64,000 nt of DNA from Yersinia alsatica (GTDB lineage: Bacteria > Pseudomonadota > Gammaproteobacteria > Enterobacterales > Enterobacteriaceae). The stretch lies in NCBI RefSeq assembly GCF_902170305.1, contig NZ_CABHWW010000026.1:186001-250000 (forward strand), written 5' to 3'. Shown one piece after another: positions 38,542 through 46,692 of this stretch. The stretch's first letter is position 1. The number at the start of each line of letters is the position of its first letter. Made by a program: the position numbers and the translations under genes. The notes under the pieces are model-generated. The model worked only from the letters and a program-made list of their open reading frames with translations. It did no database searches and had not been told where the DNA came from.

Positions 38542-40068
38542 TTAGCTTTCAGTGACCGGTTTAGGCACCACGTTAGATGACTCTTTCATACCGAGTGGGT
38601 TATTGCCCCAACACTGTTCGTATTTCCAGCCGGTGAGTTCTTCCGCGACGGCTCGAGCATGGGCTGGGATATCAGCCATGGCGCCGCCACCTTTAATCCG
38701 CTCAATTTCTTCCAGCAGGATTTTGTGGTTTTTACGGTCCAGTTTCATCTGCGTGGTGTAGTAGATAGCCACTAATGCCAGAGCAATAACGCCGATAGCG
38801 AAGACCCCGACAATGGCTTGCACAGCCATTTCCGGCTGACTCGATTGCCCAGAGACAAAACCAAAGCGACTTAACGTCCACCCCATGGCGAAGACGATAA
38901 TCGAGCGCACCATTTTACCGGCAAAAGTCATGGCCCCGGCATAGATCCCTTCACGGCGACGGCCGGTTAATACTTCGTCCACATCAGCCAGGAAGGTATA
39001 AACCGTCCATGGGATGTAGTAGATGCCGCCGGTACTCAAACCGAAAACAGCAGTGATGCAGAACAACACAATCACTGTGGTGGTCTGAGACCAGCCAGTA
39101 AAATAGAGTGCGGCATACGCAATCACACTGACAATCACGACTTGCAGCGCGATACGGAACGGGCGAGCAAAGCCCATTTTGACGCAGATACCAATAAAGA
39201 TCGCGGTAGAAATCAGCTGCATGATTGAGCTAAAACTATTGAGCTGAGAGACCAGCGCGGCATCCTGACCTAAACCAAAAATAATAAAGTAAGTAAATGC
39301 GGAAGCGAACAACCATTCAGCACCAAAACCAAACAAATACATCCCCAAGTGTTTGCGGAAAATGCGCAGATGGAAAGTTGATGCCATATCCACACAGAGT
39401 TTTTTCAGGGCTTGGCCTAAGCTGCTCGTGGTTTCTCTAACCACTTCGCTGGCTGGACGTTCCCAAGATGAGCTGTAAAGCCAGATCATGGCGCAGCACA
39501 TAATCAGACCATAGGCGATCCCGGTATAGAGGAATGGCGTCGCTGAATCTTTACCATAAATGGCAATAAACTGGCCGGGAATGAAAGCAGCTAAAAAGTT
39601 AGCGACTTTACCAAAGATAGCTTTAGAGCCCGTCAGTTTTGAGCGCTTGGCAAAATCGGTGGTCATCTCGGTTGCCAGTGTTTCATAAGGCACCATGATC
39701 GAGGTGTAAATCAGTTCAAACAGTGCGTAGGTCAGTAGGTAATACCAGAAGCCAAAGCCACTCATCCACAGCATTGGATAGACCAATACCAGTGGGATCC
39801 CCACTAAAATGAAGAAGCGACGGCGGCCAAAGATGCGGCCCAGTCGAGTGTTGTAAAAGTTATCTGTGATATAACCCATTACCGGGTTACTAATGGCATC
39901 GATAATACTAGCGATTGAAAAGATAGTGGCAGCTTCTACGACAGAGAGTCCGCAAAAGGTGGTGTAGAAATACATCAGCCAGGCACCGCTAATTGCCAGT
40001 GCGCCGCTCCCCAGTAAGTTAGCGCTCCCATACGCCAAGGTATGTCTTGTTGTAATAGCTTTACTCAT
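38542..40068 (-). CDS. GPH-family sugar:cation symporter, possible oligogalacturonide transporter
   Basis: 508 residues from the ATG at 40068 (MSKAITTRHTLAYGS), which has a GAGGTGG site. A GTG at 40080 is in frame. It has twelve hydrophobic segments. The family signature lies in YITDNFYNTRLGRIFGRRRF, the MelB-like loop D-x-x-x-T-R-x-G-R-x-x-x-R, and the central PYETLATEMT motif is also typical. GPH carriers move glycosides, pentosides, hexuronides or oligouronides with Na+ or H+. A KdgR-like palindrome just upstream suggests a pectin-derived substrate, as for TogT of Dickeya. That specificity is an inference. Confidence 0.85.
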   Translation of the reverse strand: MSKAITTRHTLAYGSANLLGSGALAISGAWLMYFYTTFCGLSVVEAATIFSIASIIDAISNPVMGYITDNFYNTRLGRIFGRRRFFILVGIPLVLVYPMLWMSGFGFWYYLLTYALFELIYTSIMVPYETLATEMTTDFAKRSKLTGSKAIFGKVANFLAAFIPGQFIAIYGKDSATPFLYTGIAYGLIMCCAMIWLYSSSWERPASEVVRETTSSLGQALKKLCVDMASTFHLRIFRKHLGMYLFGFGAEWLFASAFTYFIIFGLGQDAALVSQLNSFSSIMQLISTAIFIGICVKMGFARPFRIALQVVIVSVIAYAALYFTGWSQTTTVIVLFCITAVFGLSTGGIYYIPWTVYTFLADVDEVLTGRRREGIYAGAMTFAGKMVRSIIVFAMGWTLSRFGFVSGQSSQPEMAVQAIVGVFAIGVIALALVAIYYTTQMKLDRKNHKILLEEIERIKGGGAMADIPAHARAVAEELTGWKYEQCWGNNPLGMKESSNVVPKPVTES

Positions 40069-40084
40069 TTTTACCGCCACCTCA

Positions 40085-40107
40085 AATTAAAACAATGTTT
40101 CATTAAT
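40085..40107 (-). promoter_or_regulatory. Candidate KdgR operator upstream of the GPH symporter
   Basis: The sequence AATTAAAACAATGTTTCATTAAT has the KdgR-box core AAACAATGTTTCATT and is largely palindromic. It is 17 bases upstream of the symporter ATG. KdgR represses pectin catabolism genes in enterobacteria. Confidence 0.5.
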
Positions 40108-40478
40108 AATGGATAAGCGTTTTCTTTATAAAGGTATGGCGTTCATAAAAATGAGTGGTCGATCACGAAAAAGGGTTTTTCGATCTGAAATGGCGCGAAT
40201 TACAGTAAAAATTGATGTGAATCAAGTTAATGGATGGAGGGAATATTCGGCAAAAAAACAAAATATCCATAAGAATACTAATGAGTGATAATGCTCTTTT
40301 ACGGCAATCATCACCGTGACAAATGTGGCAAGATTTTAATCAATGGCATGAAAAATCGGCATCTGTATTAAGTCTGTTGCGTACATAGTGAAAATATCAA
40401 TATTTGATATATGGGAATGGTTCCGTAGCATATGAATGTATTCTGGCTGCACCAGTGGCTAGCAGTGAAGGATGTAAA
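40108..40478. other. Divergent promoter region, symporter / MBL-fold gene
   Basis: About 370 bases with the palindrome noted separately and a TGTGA half-site near 40214 that could be part of a weak CRP site. I see no further gene. Confidence 0.4.
40166..40182. repeat. Perfect palindrome CGAAAAAGGGTTTTTCG
   Basis: Seven-base perfect arms around GGG, within a longer GATC-flanked inverted repeat (40161-40185), in the gap between the divergent symporter and MBL-fold genes. It could be an operator; no regulator can be named. Confidence 0.5.
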
Positions 40479-41468
40479 ATGGCGAAGAAAAACCCCTATT
40501 ATGATGCCAGTAAGCCACACCACACCGAATTTGGATTTCAGAATCTGGAACCTGTTATCCACCACCCGCAGGATCTAAAACGTTGGCGCGAAGAGCGCAA
40601 ACGCCAGTCGTTACCCAAACCTCCGCAGCAGGGTTATGCCCAGTTTGTCACTGACTGGTGGCAAGCGGCGGATTTCGGTGGTCAACAAGATGCCTTGTGG
40701 TGGTTGGGTCATGCCTCATTATTATTGCGCGTCGGGGGGAAAACTGTCCTGTTCGACCCGGTACTCTCTTGCCGTGCTTCGCCCCTCAATTTTTATGGGC
40801 CAGCACGCCGAACCCCGGCTCCCGCCAGTGTAAAAGAGTTGCCACCTATTGATGTGGTGGTGATTTCTCACAATCACTATGACCATCTGGATGTGACGAC
40901 CATTACCCAATTAATCCGGCGCTTCCCCGAGGTGGTTTTTTTGGCGCCACTAGGGCTAAAAAGTTGGTTCGTACAACATGGTGCGCAGCATGTTCATGAG
41001 TTGGATTGGTGGGACAAGCATCTGGCTGCTGAATTTGAGTTTCATTGTGTCCCAGCGCGCCATTGGAGTATGCGCACGCCGTGGGATCGTAACCAAAGTC
41101 TATGGTCGGGCTGGGTGGTTAAACGCGACAATGTTAACTTCTATTTCACCGGTGATACCGGCTATTGTCAGCAACTGTTGACCATTGGCGAAAGATTGGG
41201 GCCATTCAACTACGCGGCCTTGCCTATTGGCGCTTATGCTCCGCGCTGGTTTATGAATGCACAACATATGGATCCGCAGCAGTCGGTACAATTATTTAAG
41301 CAATTACAGCAACCTATGACAGTGCCTATGCATTGGGGGGTATTTGAATTGGCCGATGAGTCACTGGATGAGCCGCCGCAACAATTAGCGCTGGCGTTAG
41401 CTGAAGCCGGTGTTTCACAAGAGAATTTTGCGCCGATTAAGATTGGCGCACGGATAGTGCTGGAGTAG
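40479..41468 (+). CDS. MBL-fold metallo-hydrolase, RomA / NAPE-PLD-like
   Basis: 329 residues from the ATG at 40479 (MAKKNPYYDASKPHH), which has an AAGGA site; the longer frame to 40404 is not needed. The metal-binding signature is SHNHYDHLD at about residues 130-138. Further ligands are expected in HWSMRTPWD, in TGDTGYC and in the C-terminal MHWGVFEL. This pattern is that of the N-acyl-phosphatidylethanolamine phospholipase D branch of the superfamily, which includes proteins annotated RomA. It has no signal peptide. The physiological substrate in bacteria is not established. Confidence 0.85.
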   Translation: MAKKNPYYDASKPHHTEFGFQNLEPVIHHPQDLKRWREERKRQSLPKPPQQGYAQFVTDWWQAADFGGQQDALWWLGHASLLLRVGGKTVLFDPVLSCRASPLNFYGPARRTPAPASVKELPPIDVVVISHNHYDHLDVTTITQLIRRFPEVVFLAPLGLKSWFVQHGAQHVHELDWWDKHLAAEFEFHCVPARHWSMRTPWDRNQSLWSGWVVKRDNVNFYFTGDTGYCQQLLTIGERLGPFNYAALPIGAYAPRWFMNAQHMDPQQSVQLFKQLQQPMTVPMHWGVFELADESLDEPPQQLALALAEAGVSQENFAPIKIGARIVLE

Positions 41469-41534
41469 GGCGTTCCAGCGGGTTTAATGACCACCCGCTG
41501 AAGCTAACCCTCAGTTTTTATTGAATTTGATGCA

Positions 41535-43322
41535 CTAGATTCTGAATTGATTCACGGCACCGGTCAAATCAGCCGCCTGAGCTTGTAATGCCGCAGAGGC
41601 GGCAGTTGATTCCTGCACCAGTGCCGCATTTTGTTGCACCATGGTATCCAATTGAGCCACTGCACTATTGATTTCATGAATGCCGCGCATCTGTTCATCT
41701 GCGGCGTTGGTGATTTCTGACATGATGGTGGTGACATCAGAGACGCTGCTGACAATCTCGGTCATGGTATTACTGGCTTGACGTACCTGACCCGAACCGG
41801 AGGCTACACTGCTGACGGTTGATTCAATTAATGTTTTTATCTCTTTCGCGGCTTGTGCACTGCGTTGTGCCAATGTGCGCACTTCACCGGCAACCACGGC
41901 AAAACCGCGACCTTGTTCACCTGCTCGGGCAGCTTCTACCGCCGCATTCAGTGCCAAAATATTCGTCTGGAAGGCAATACCATCAATCACGCTGGTGATA
42001 TCGCCGATTTTGCCAGATGCCGCCTCAATTGATTCCATGGTGGTGATAACTTTGGCGATAACATCGCCACCACGCGAGGCATCATTGGCTGCGGAGAGCA
42101 CCGCAGTGTTAGCTTGCCTTGCTGCACTGGCCGACTGAGCCACAGTTGCTGAAATTTGTTCTAATGCCGCAGAGGTTTGTTGCAAGCTGGCGGCCGCTGA
42201 TTCAGTTCGGCCCGACAAGTCCTGATTTCCAGCGGCAATTTCATTGGCGGCAATTCTTACCGACTCACTGGTATCGCGAATTTGAGTCATGACAGCACTG
42301 AGTTTGTCAGCAAAGTTATTGAATGAACGCGCTATTTTTGCCACTTCATCACGGCCTTCTACCGGCAAACGCTGTGTTAAATCCTCGGTACCCGAACTGA
42401 TTGCATCCATGGCTTTATGCACGTGGGTCAGTGGTGTCAGAGCGCGCTGGGTAATAAGGCCAATAATCACTGCGGCAATGAGGATAATCACAATCAGCGT
42501 CACCAGCGAAGTGGTTAATAATGAGCGCATCCCGGCAGTAGACTGAGCTTTGTCCAGTGCCACAACAGTAAACCATTGTGTACCCGGCACGGCCTGCGCC
42601 AGCAATAACTTACTGCTGCTACCGATATCGGCAGTCATAGGCTGAGTGGCGGACAAGAGTGCCTTAAGATCCAGTGTGGGGGCAATTTCACTCAGTGGTT
42701 TGAGGGTTAATTGCGCGTCTTGGTGGGCGATGATGGTGCCATCAGCATCAATCAACATCCCGAAGCTACCTTCCGCTGGGTGTATAGATTTTACGTTTGC
42801 AATCACACTGTCCATGGTGACATCGGCAGCCAATACTCCTTTAACACTGCCATCTTGGATGATGGGTAATGCAAAGGTGACCACTAACTGATTTGTTCCG
42901 GCATCGACATAAGGCGGCGTGACGACAGGCTTTCCTGCTTTCACAGCTTGCAAATACCATGGGCGTCCAGTGGGGTCGTAACCTGCAGGAATACCCTCAG
43001 GATTAGAGAAGATGGCAGTCTTATTCGCGTAACCAATATACACATTAATAAAATTACCGGCCGCCGCAACCTGACGCAGTGCGGCGGTTGGATCAGCCGC
43101 CAGAGCCGTGTCTTTGAGTGACACAATCATTTGTGTTTTAGAGGCGACCCAGTCTGCAATGCCAACACCATGACTGGCAGTCACTGCCGTCAGAGTATTA
43201 TCAATGGCACTGCTGTTATATTTGTTAGCAACGGAATAGTTAAAGTAAGTATTAATGGCAAGGGAACACGCCACGATAATGATACAGGCAGCCAAGATAC
43301 GTGAACGAATGGAATCAAGCAT
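41535..43322 (-). CDS. Methyl-accepting chemotaxis protein with periplasmic dCache-type sensor
   Basis: 595 residues from the ATG at 43322 ([14 protein letters not shown]), which has an AGGAC site. A membrane segment at about 8-28 is followed by a periplasmic double-Cache-like domain (motifs [17 protein letters not shown] and [10 protein letters not shown]), a second segment, a HAMP domain near 320-370 and the signalling hairpin. The tip is the highly conserved [20 protein letters not shown]. It ends VNQFRI with no NWETF-type pentapeptide, so it probably relies on other receptors for CheR/CheB docking. dCache receptors often bind amino acids or organic acids; the ligand here is unknown. Confidence 0.92.
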   Translation of the reverse strand: MLDSIRSRILAACIIIVACSLAINTYFNYSVANKYNSSAIDNTLTAVTASHGVGIADWVASKTQMIVSLKDTALAADPTAALRQVAAAGNFINVYIGYANKTAIFSNPEGIPAGYDPTGRPWYLQAVKAGKPVVTPPYVDAGTNQLVVTFALPIIQDGSVKGVLAADVTMDSVIANVKSIHPAEGSFGMLIDADGTIIAHQDAQLTLKPLSEIAPTLDLKALLSATQPMTADIGSSSKLLLAQAVPGTQWFTVVALDKAQSTAGMRSLLTTSLVTLIVIILIAAVIIGLITQRALTPLTHVHKAMDAISSGTEDLTQRLPVEGRDEVAKIARSFNNFADKLSAVMTQIRDTSESVRIAANEIAAGNQDLSGRTESAAASLQQTSAALEQISATVAQSASAARQANTAVLSAANDASRGGDVIAKVITTMESIEAASGKIGDITSVIDGIAFQTNILALNAAVEAARAGEQGRGFAVVAGEVRTLAQRSAQAAKEIKTLIESTVSSVASGSGQVRQASNTMTEIVSSVSDVTTIMSEITNAADEQMRGIHEINSAVAQLDTMVQQNAALVQESTAASAALQAQAADLTGAVNQFRI

Positions 43323-43644
43323 AGAGCGTCCTAAGTAAAGGGGAATGCATGATTCAAGTAACGGCTTGGCGTAGGGAAACTTGAGCTGAGTCACAGTAAC
43401 AAAGTGTAATATATGCACCATTGTTAATTCTTTTTTATGTAATAGTGACGACAGTGGTCCATTTTGTTGATATCGATATCCAATGAAAACATAAACTTGG
43501 TTGTTTTTTGATCTTGAATTTATTGGATTGAATAGCGATAAAGTTGAAAAAAATAGAGAGATTTAAAGGGTAAAATAAGCACCAATCGGCTGAAATCCGG
43601 GGATGTATCTAGATTGATGCTAAATATTCGAGCTTATAAGATAA
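43323..43644. other. AT-rich gap between the chemoreceptor and the dinI-like gene
   Basis: About 320 bases. I looked for a sigma-28 promoter for the chemoreceptor and found no site with correct spacing. No gene or clear terminator is seen. This is the left boundary of the tailocin region. Confidence 0.4.
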
Positions 43645-43887
43645 TCATGATTCACTGACTAACCACTGGTCGGCCTCGTCAAACATCTCTTCAACTAAAC
43701 GATTGAGTACCGATTTCTCTTGTTTGCTGGCATCGGTATTTATGCCGTTAGCTTGCATCGGCTTGACCTTAACTTCTGCATCAGGAAATATCTGGTGTAC
43801 GCGCTTGGTCAGTTCCGCCTTAATCATTTCATTCGCATTGGTCAGGCCGGCGACATTCCGTTTGTCATAAATTAATTCAACTCGCAT
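43645..43887 (-). CDS. DinI-family SOS protein
   Basis: An 80-residue DinI-like protein (MRVELIYDKRN start; the C-terminal acidic helix EEMFDEADQWLV is the family hallmark). DinI proteins bind RecA and modulate its co-protease activity, so they set the timing of LexA and phage-repressor cleavage. The gene is headed by a near-perfect LexA box and lies at the left edge of the tailocin locus, facing away from the tail genes. Prophages often carry such a gene. I treat it as part of the control block, which is an inference. Confidence 0.88.
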   Translation of the reverse strand: MRVELIYDKRNVAGLTNANEMIKAELTKRVHQIFPDAEVKVKPMQANGINTDASKQEKSVLNRLVEEMFDEADQWLVSES

Positions 43888-43917
43888 CGCTTCTTCCTAA
43901 GTTTTCTCAAATTAAAA

Positions 43918-43937
43918 TACTGTATTAATATACAGTT
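43918..43937 (-). promoter_or_regulatory. LexA (SOS) box
   Basis: TACTGTATTAATATACAGTT fits the LexA consensus TACTG(TA)5CAGTA: CTGT and ACAG are spaced by exactly eight AT bases. It is about 30 bases upstream of the dinI-like ATG. Confidence 0.9.
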
Positions 43938-44023
43938 ATATTGGGTGTGAGACAATAGGATTTTAGCTTTGTGGGCAAGGAATTAGGTTAACTGACTGTT
44001 TTTTAGGCGATTTGGCTATATTG

Positions 44024-44073
44024 AAAATAACCGCAGGTGATTTATTGAGTAATCACTGGCGGTTATTTTTTGT
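44024..44073. terminator. Large hairpin downstream of the repressor gene, with operator-like arms
   Basis: AAATAACCGC-AGGTGATT and AATCACT-GGCGGTTATTT pair around a short loop and are followed by a T-run on the plus strand (A-run on the other side), so it can terminate in both directions. The arms contain AACCGCAGGTGAT (44029-44041) and ATCACTGGCGGTT (44052-44064), which match the repressor operators upstream of the gene at 12 of 13 and 11 of 13 positions. Confidence 0.7.
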
Positions 44074-44155
44074 TTGAGATTTTATCTGCTTGTTTATGCA
44101 GGCAATTTAGATTTTTTTTGCCGAAGCAGTAAATGATCAGAATAGATGTATCTGG

Positions 44156-44878
44156 TTAATCTATCTCTAACCAGCGGGCATCGACCACGACACCGAGTAT
44201 CTTGCAGTTACCATTGAGTTCAATTAATCGGTAGGCAGGATTCAATGGTTTCAAATACTTAACCCCGGCATCGACGATCAATTTCTTAAATGTGGCTTCG
44301 TTATCATCAGTGAGTTTGGCGACAACAAAATTACCTGGCATCGGTTCTTTTTCCGGATCGACGAGAATAATCATCCCTTCGGGAAAACTGATACCTGACG
44401 GCGAGGTCATAGAATCGCCTTTTACACTCAACCAAAATGCATTGTCATGTGCATTCTTGGTCGACTCCGGCCAAATTTCAATATCGCGCAGGGTATAGGG
44501 CTCTATTGCTTCATACCAGTTGCCCGCACTGATCCAACTGATCAGCGGATAACTGTTGGCAACCGATCCCGCCGGTTTATCATTTAGTCCGCTGCGGGTA
44601 GATATAGACAAACTTTCCGCCATCTTCGCCAACTCTTTTGCCAATGAAGGGCTAAAGCTGCTGATAGGTTCATTCAGCACTTTGGCAAAAGCAGCGGCAT
44701 TGGTCACATTGAGCGGATTTATACCGTTCAGAAATTGGTTAACCGCACTTTGGCCCACGCCCAATTCGTGCGCAACCGATTCCTGGGATATACCCAGTGC
44801 TTTCTTTTTGGCATTAAACAGCTCTTTCAGCCGCTTAGCGTCGTCTAACTGTTCTGGCGTCAATGGCTTCTTTTTCAT
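44156..44878 (-). CDS. Phage-type CI-like repressor: XRE DNA-binding domain plus S24 self-cleavage domain
   Basis: 240 residues. The N-terminal helix-turn-helix (about 15-70) includes ISQESVAHELGVGQSAVNQ. The LexA/CI-type peptidase domain follows, with a probable Ala118-Gly119 cleavage site in SWISAGNW, nucleophile S156 in KGDSMTSP and general base K198 in ATFKKL. RecA filaments would trigger autocleavage. It lies divergent to the Q-antiterminator and tail genes across an operator region. I infer that it keeps the tailocin silent until DNA damage. There is no adjacent cro-like gene. Confidence 0.92.
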   Translation of the reverse strand: MKKKPLTPEQLDDAKRLKELFNAKKKALGISQESVAHELGVGQSAVNQFLNGINPLNVTNAAAFAKVLNEPISSFSPSLAKELAKMAESLSISTRSGLNDKPAGSVANSYPLISWISAGNWYEAIEPYTLRDIEIWPESTKNAHDNAFWLSVKGDSMTSPSGISFPEGMIILVDPEKEPMPGNFVVAKLTDDNEATFKKLIVDAGVKYLKPLNPAYRLIELNGNCKILGVVVDARWLEID

Positions 44879-44891
44879 CAGTCAATTTTAT

Positions 44892-44949
44892 TACCGTTAG
44901 CAATAATATCCAATCACCTGCGGTATTGACTATAAAATCACTTGCGGTA
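44892..44949. promoter_or_regulatory. Operator cluster (three sites) and rightward promoter
   Basis: Two nearly identical 13-mers, ATCACCTGCGGTA (44913-44925) and ATCACTTGCGGTA (44937-44949), and a degenerate inverted third (44892-44904) have centres 21 and 24 bases apart, so all face about the same side of the helix. A promoter with -35 TTGACT (44926-44931) and -10 AATAAT (44949-44954), 17-base spacer, lies over sites one and two. This fits direct repression of the rightward tailocin transcript. Confidence 0.7.
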
Positions 44950-44979
44950 ATAATCAATCAAAATATATAAGAGAAACGC

Positions 44980-45036
44980 ATGGAATCGCACCTGCAACAC
45001 GCACTGTTAGTCGTGTCATCAGCCTTCGTGCCGTGA
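44980..45036 (+). other. Candidate 18-residue leader ORF
   Basis: An ATG with an upstream AAGAGA opens an 18-codon frame (MESHLQHALLVVSSAFVP) in the leader of the rightward transcript. A +1 shift at its stop would extend it by ELLWLSQEDGSQAYKGFRC to about 45094. It may be a leader peptide, a remnant of an early phage gene, or noise. Confidence 0.3.
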
Positions 45037-45151
45037 GTTGCTCTGGTTATCACAAGAAGACGGCAGCCAGGCGTATAAGGGTTTCCGTTGCTGAACAATC
45101 GATAGGCTGAGGTGTCATCCTGTGACCCCGCCTTTTGTGGAGTAGCTATAT

Positions 45152-45631
45152 ATGAGTTCAATTAACGGCCCGAAAGCCGGAAACCATAGTCAGAAGATGC
45201 CGGGCACGAGAGATATTCAATTAGTATTAGCGCGCTGGGGTGTTTGGGCTAGATATAGCTCGGGGCTGGATTATTCATCTATTGCCGCTGGCTTCAAAGG
45301 GCTTTTGCCCGATACCTCTAAAAGTAAAGCCTCCTGCTGTGATGATGATGGCTTAGTCGTAGATGGTTGTGTGGCGCGATTAAAACAATACCGACCAGAT
45401 GAATATGAATTGATTATTCGTCATTATGTTCTTAATCAATCAAAGCGAGCTATTGCACGCCAGCAAAAAAGAGATGAAAAGCTGGTAAGGATTAATATGC
45501 AAATGGCTGAAGGCTTTATTGATGGTTGTCTGGCTATGTTGAATGTAAAATTAGAAATGGACCCATTAATTGAAAACTTACATATTTATGAAAAAACATT
45601 AACGCGGTCCGCAAAAAGTGTATTAGTCTGA
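45152..45631 (+). CDS. Phage late antiterminator Q (phage 82 / PF06530 type)
   Basis: A 159-residue Q-family protein. RDIQLVLARWGVWAR near the start, SSIAAGFKGLLP, and the Cys-Asp cluster SCCDDDGLVVDGCVARL are the family's conserved blocks, and LEMDP closes the domain. Q proteins bind a qut site at a late promoter and make RNA polymerase ignore terminators. Consistent with this, two intrinsic terminators lie between this gene and the lysis and tail genes. It is the only regulatory gene between the operator region and the structural genes. The 3' end of the gene overlaps a 52-base repeat copied 156 bases downstream. Confidence 0.9.
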   Translation: MSSINGPKAGNHSQKMPGTRDIQLVLARWGVWARYSSGLDYSSIAAGFKGLLPDTSKSKASCCDDDGLVVDGCVARLKQYRPDEYELIIRHYVLNQSKRAIARQQKRDEKLVRINMQMAEGFIDGCLAMLNVKLEMDPLIENLHIYEKTLTRSAKSVLV

Positions 45632-45642
45632 TATTACTGGTT
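45591..45642 (+). repeat. 52-base direct repeat, copy 1 (overlaps the 3' end of Q)
   Basis: This matches 45747-45798 at 50 of 52 positions and contains the small palindrome GCGGTCCGC. Copy 1 codes for the last residues of Q. Confidence 0.9.
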
Positions 45643-45670
45643 GGTGTGTTACGCAAGAATAATATTTTAA

Positions 45671-45694
45671 GACCTCGCTAATGCGGGGTTTTTC
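45671..45694 (+). terminator. Terminator 1 downstream of Q
   Basis: ACCTCGC / GCGGGGT stem (one T-G pair) with a 4-base loop and a TTTTT tail, 29 bases after repeat copy 1. It is a likely tR'-like target of Q antitermination. Confidence 0.8.
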
Positions 45695-45746
45695 TTTTTA
45701 TAATTCTGACTGTTAGTGTAAATAAATAATTTTTTAAATATTCATT

Positions 45747-45798
45747 AAAAAACATTAACGCGGTCCGCAAAAAGTATATTAGTCTGATATCACTGGTT
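45747..45798 (+). repeat. 52-base direct repeat, copy 2
   Basis: The second, non-coding copy of the sequence at 45591-45642, with two mismatches, offset by 156 bases. It is followed 18 bases later by terminator 2. Confidence 0.9.
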
Positions 45799-45815
45799 AG
45801 TTACATACTGATTAA

Positions 45816-45853
45816 AAACAGGAAAGCCTCGCAATGTCGGGGCTTTCCTGTTT
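45816..45853 (+). terminator. Terminator 2 downstream of Q
   Basis: A 13-base perfect stem AAACAGGAAAGCC / GGCTTTCCTGTTT around a 12-base loop, ending in a short T-run, 43 bases before the holin gene. Late genes can only be read if polymerase passes it or starts after it. Confidence 0.8.
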
Positions 45854-45896
45854 CTGTTGGTAATACGTGCCAGTGTATCAGAATGGGAGGTAATAA

Positions 45897-46175
45897 ATGA
45901 ATGAACAAAGTCAACTGCCATATTGGTGGACAGGATCGCTGGCACTATTTTCGGCTCTGAGCTTACAGGATTACATCTTTATTCTCGGTACAGTGATTAG
46001 CGTGATATTCACGATTAAAACGTATTACGTCAATTTACATGAGAAGGCCGCAATAATTAAAGAGGAGCAACGTCGAACCGAAATATTACGAGATTTTTTA
46101 CGGAATAAAACAATAGAGAATATTCCAGCCGCCATTGCGGTATGCAATGACGCATTGCACAAGATGGAGAGCTGA
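45897..46175 (+). CDS. Holin (HP1-type), first gene of the lysis cassette
   Basis: 92 residues with a strong GGGAGG ribosome site. The protein has a hydrophobic segment (LQDYIFILGTVISVIFTIKT, about 25-44) and a charged C-terminal half with KEEQRRTEILRDF. Size, layout and position directly before an endolysin fit a phage holin of the HP1/P2-like group, which forms or triggers inner-membrane lesions. The endolysin start codon lies one base after its stop codon, so the two are translationally coupled. Confidence 0.85.
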   Translation: MNEQSQLPYWWTGSLALFSALSLQDYIFILGTVISVIFTIKTYYVNLHEKAAIIKEEQRRTEILRDFLRNKTIENIPAAIAVCNDALHKMES

Positions 46176-46176
46176 T

Positions 46177-46692
46177 ATGACACCAGCATTACGTAACAAA
46201 GTGTTGGGCGCTGCCGCCGGAGGTGCTATTGCGATTGCCGGAGTATTACTTGGCGGGCATGGCGGCATCGAGGGCCGCGAATATCGTGCTTATTATGATG
46301 TCGCGGGGGTTCTGACGGTATGCGATGGCCACACTGGCAGCGATATTATTCGCCATAAGCAGTACAGCGATCAGGAGTGTGATGCTCTGCTACAGCGGGA
46401 TTTACTGCCAGTAAAGGCGCGGGTTGATAGCGCCGTACAGGTTCCCATCGGGGAATACACCCGGGCAGCACTCTACTCTTTTACCTACAACGTCGGTCAA
46501 ACCGCATTCCTCAACTCAACTTTATTAAAGAAATTGAATAGTGGCGATATGGCTACTGCGTGCGACGAGTTACGGCGCTGGATTATGGCGGGCGGTAAAC
46601 GGTGGCAAGGTTTGATTCATCGGCGCGAGATAGAACGCGAGCTGTGCTTGATGCCCCTATCGGTGGCGAAAAAAGCCGCGGAGGATAAATGA
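46177..46692 (+). CDS. Endolysin, glycoside hydrolase family 24 lysozyme with SAR-type N-terminus
   Basis: 171 residues from the ATG at 46177; the longer frame to 46135 overlaps the holin gene and lacks a ribosome site. The T4-lysozyme-type triad E-x8-D-x5-T is E32, D41 and T47 in IEGREYRAYYDVAGVLTVCDG. The N-terminal Gly/Ala-rich stretch (about 9-27) looks like a signal-anchor-release domain, which lets the enzyme reach the periplasm by Sec and wake when released from the membrane. It cleaves peptidoglycan glycan strands. Confidence 0.93.
   Translation: MTPALRNKVLGAAAGGAIAIAGVLLGGHGGIEGREYRAYYDVAGVLTVCDGHTGSDIIRHKQYSDQECDALLQRDLLPVKARVDSAVQVPIGEYTRAALYSFTYNVGQTAFLNSTLLKKLNSGDMATACDELRRWIMAGGKRWQGLIHRREIERELCLMPLSVAKKAAEDK

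Noticed and set aside
43323..43644. Sigma-28 promoter for the chemoreceptor
   Set aside because: AAGTTT and ATCGATA-like pieces occur on the minus strand, but the spacing is several bases too long.
46135..46176. Upstream extension of the endolysin gene
   Set aside because: It overlaps the holin frame, lacks a ribosome site and would place a charged segment before the SAR domain.
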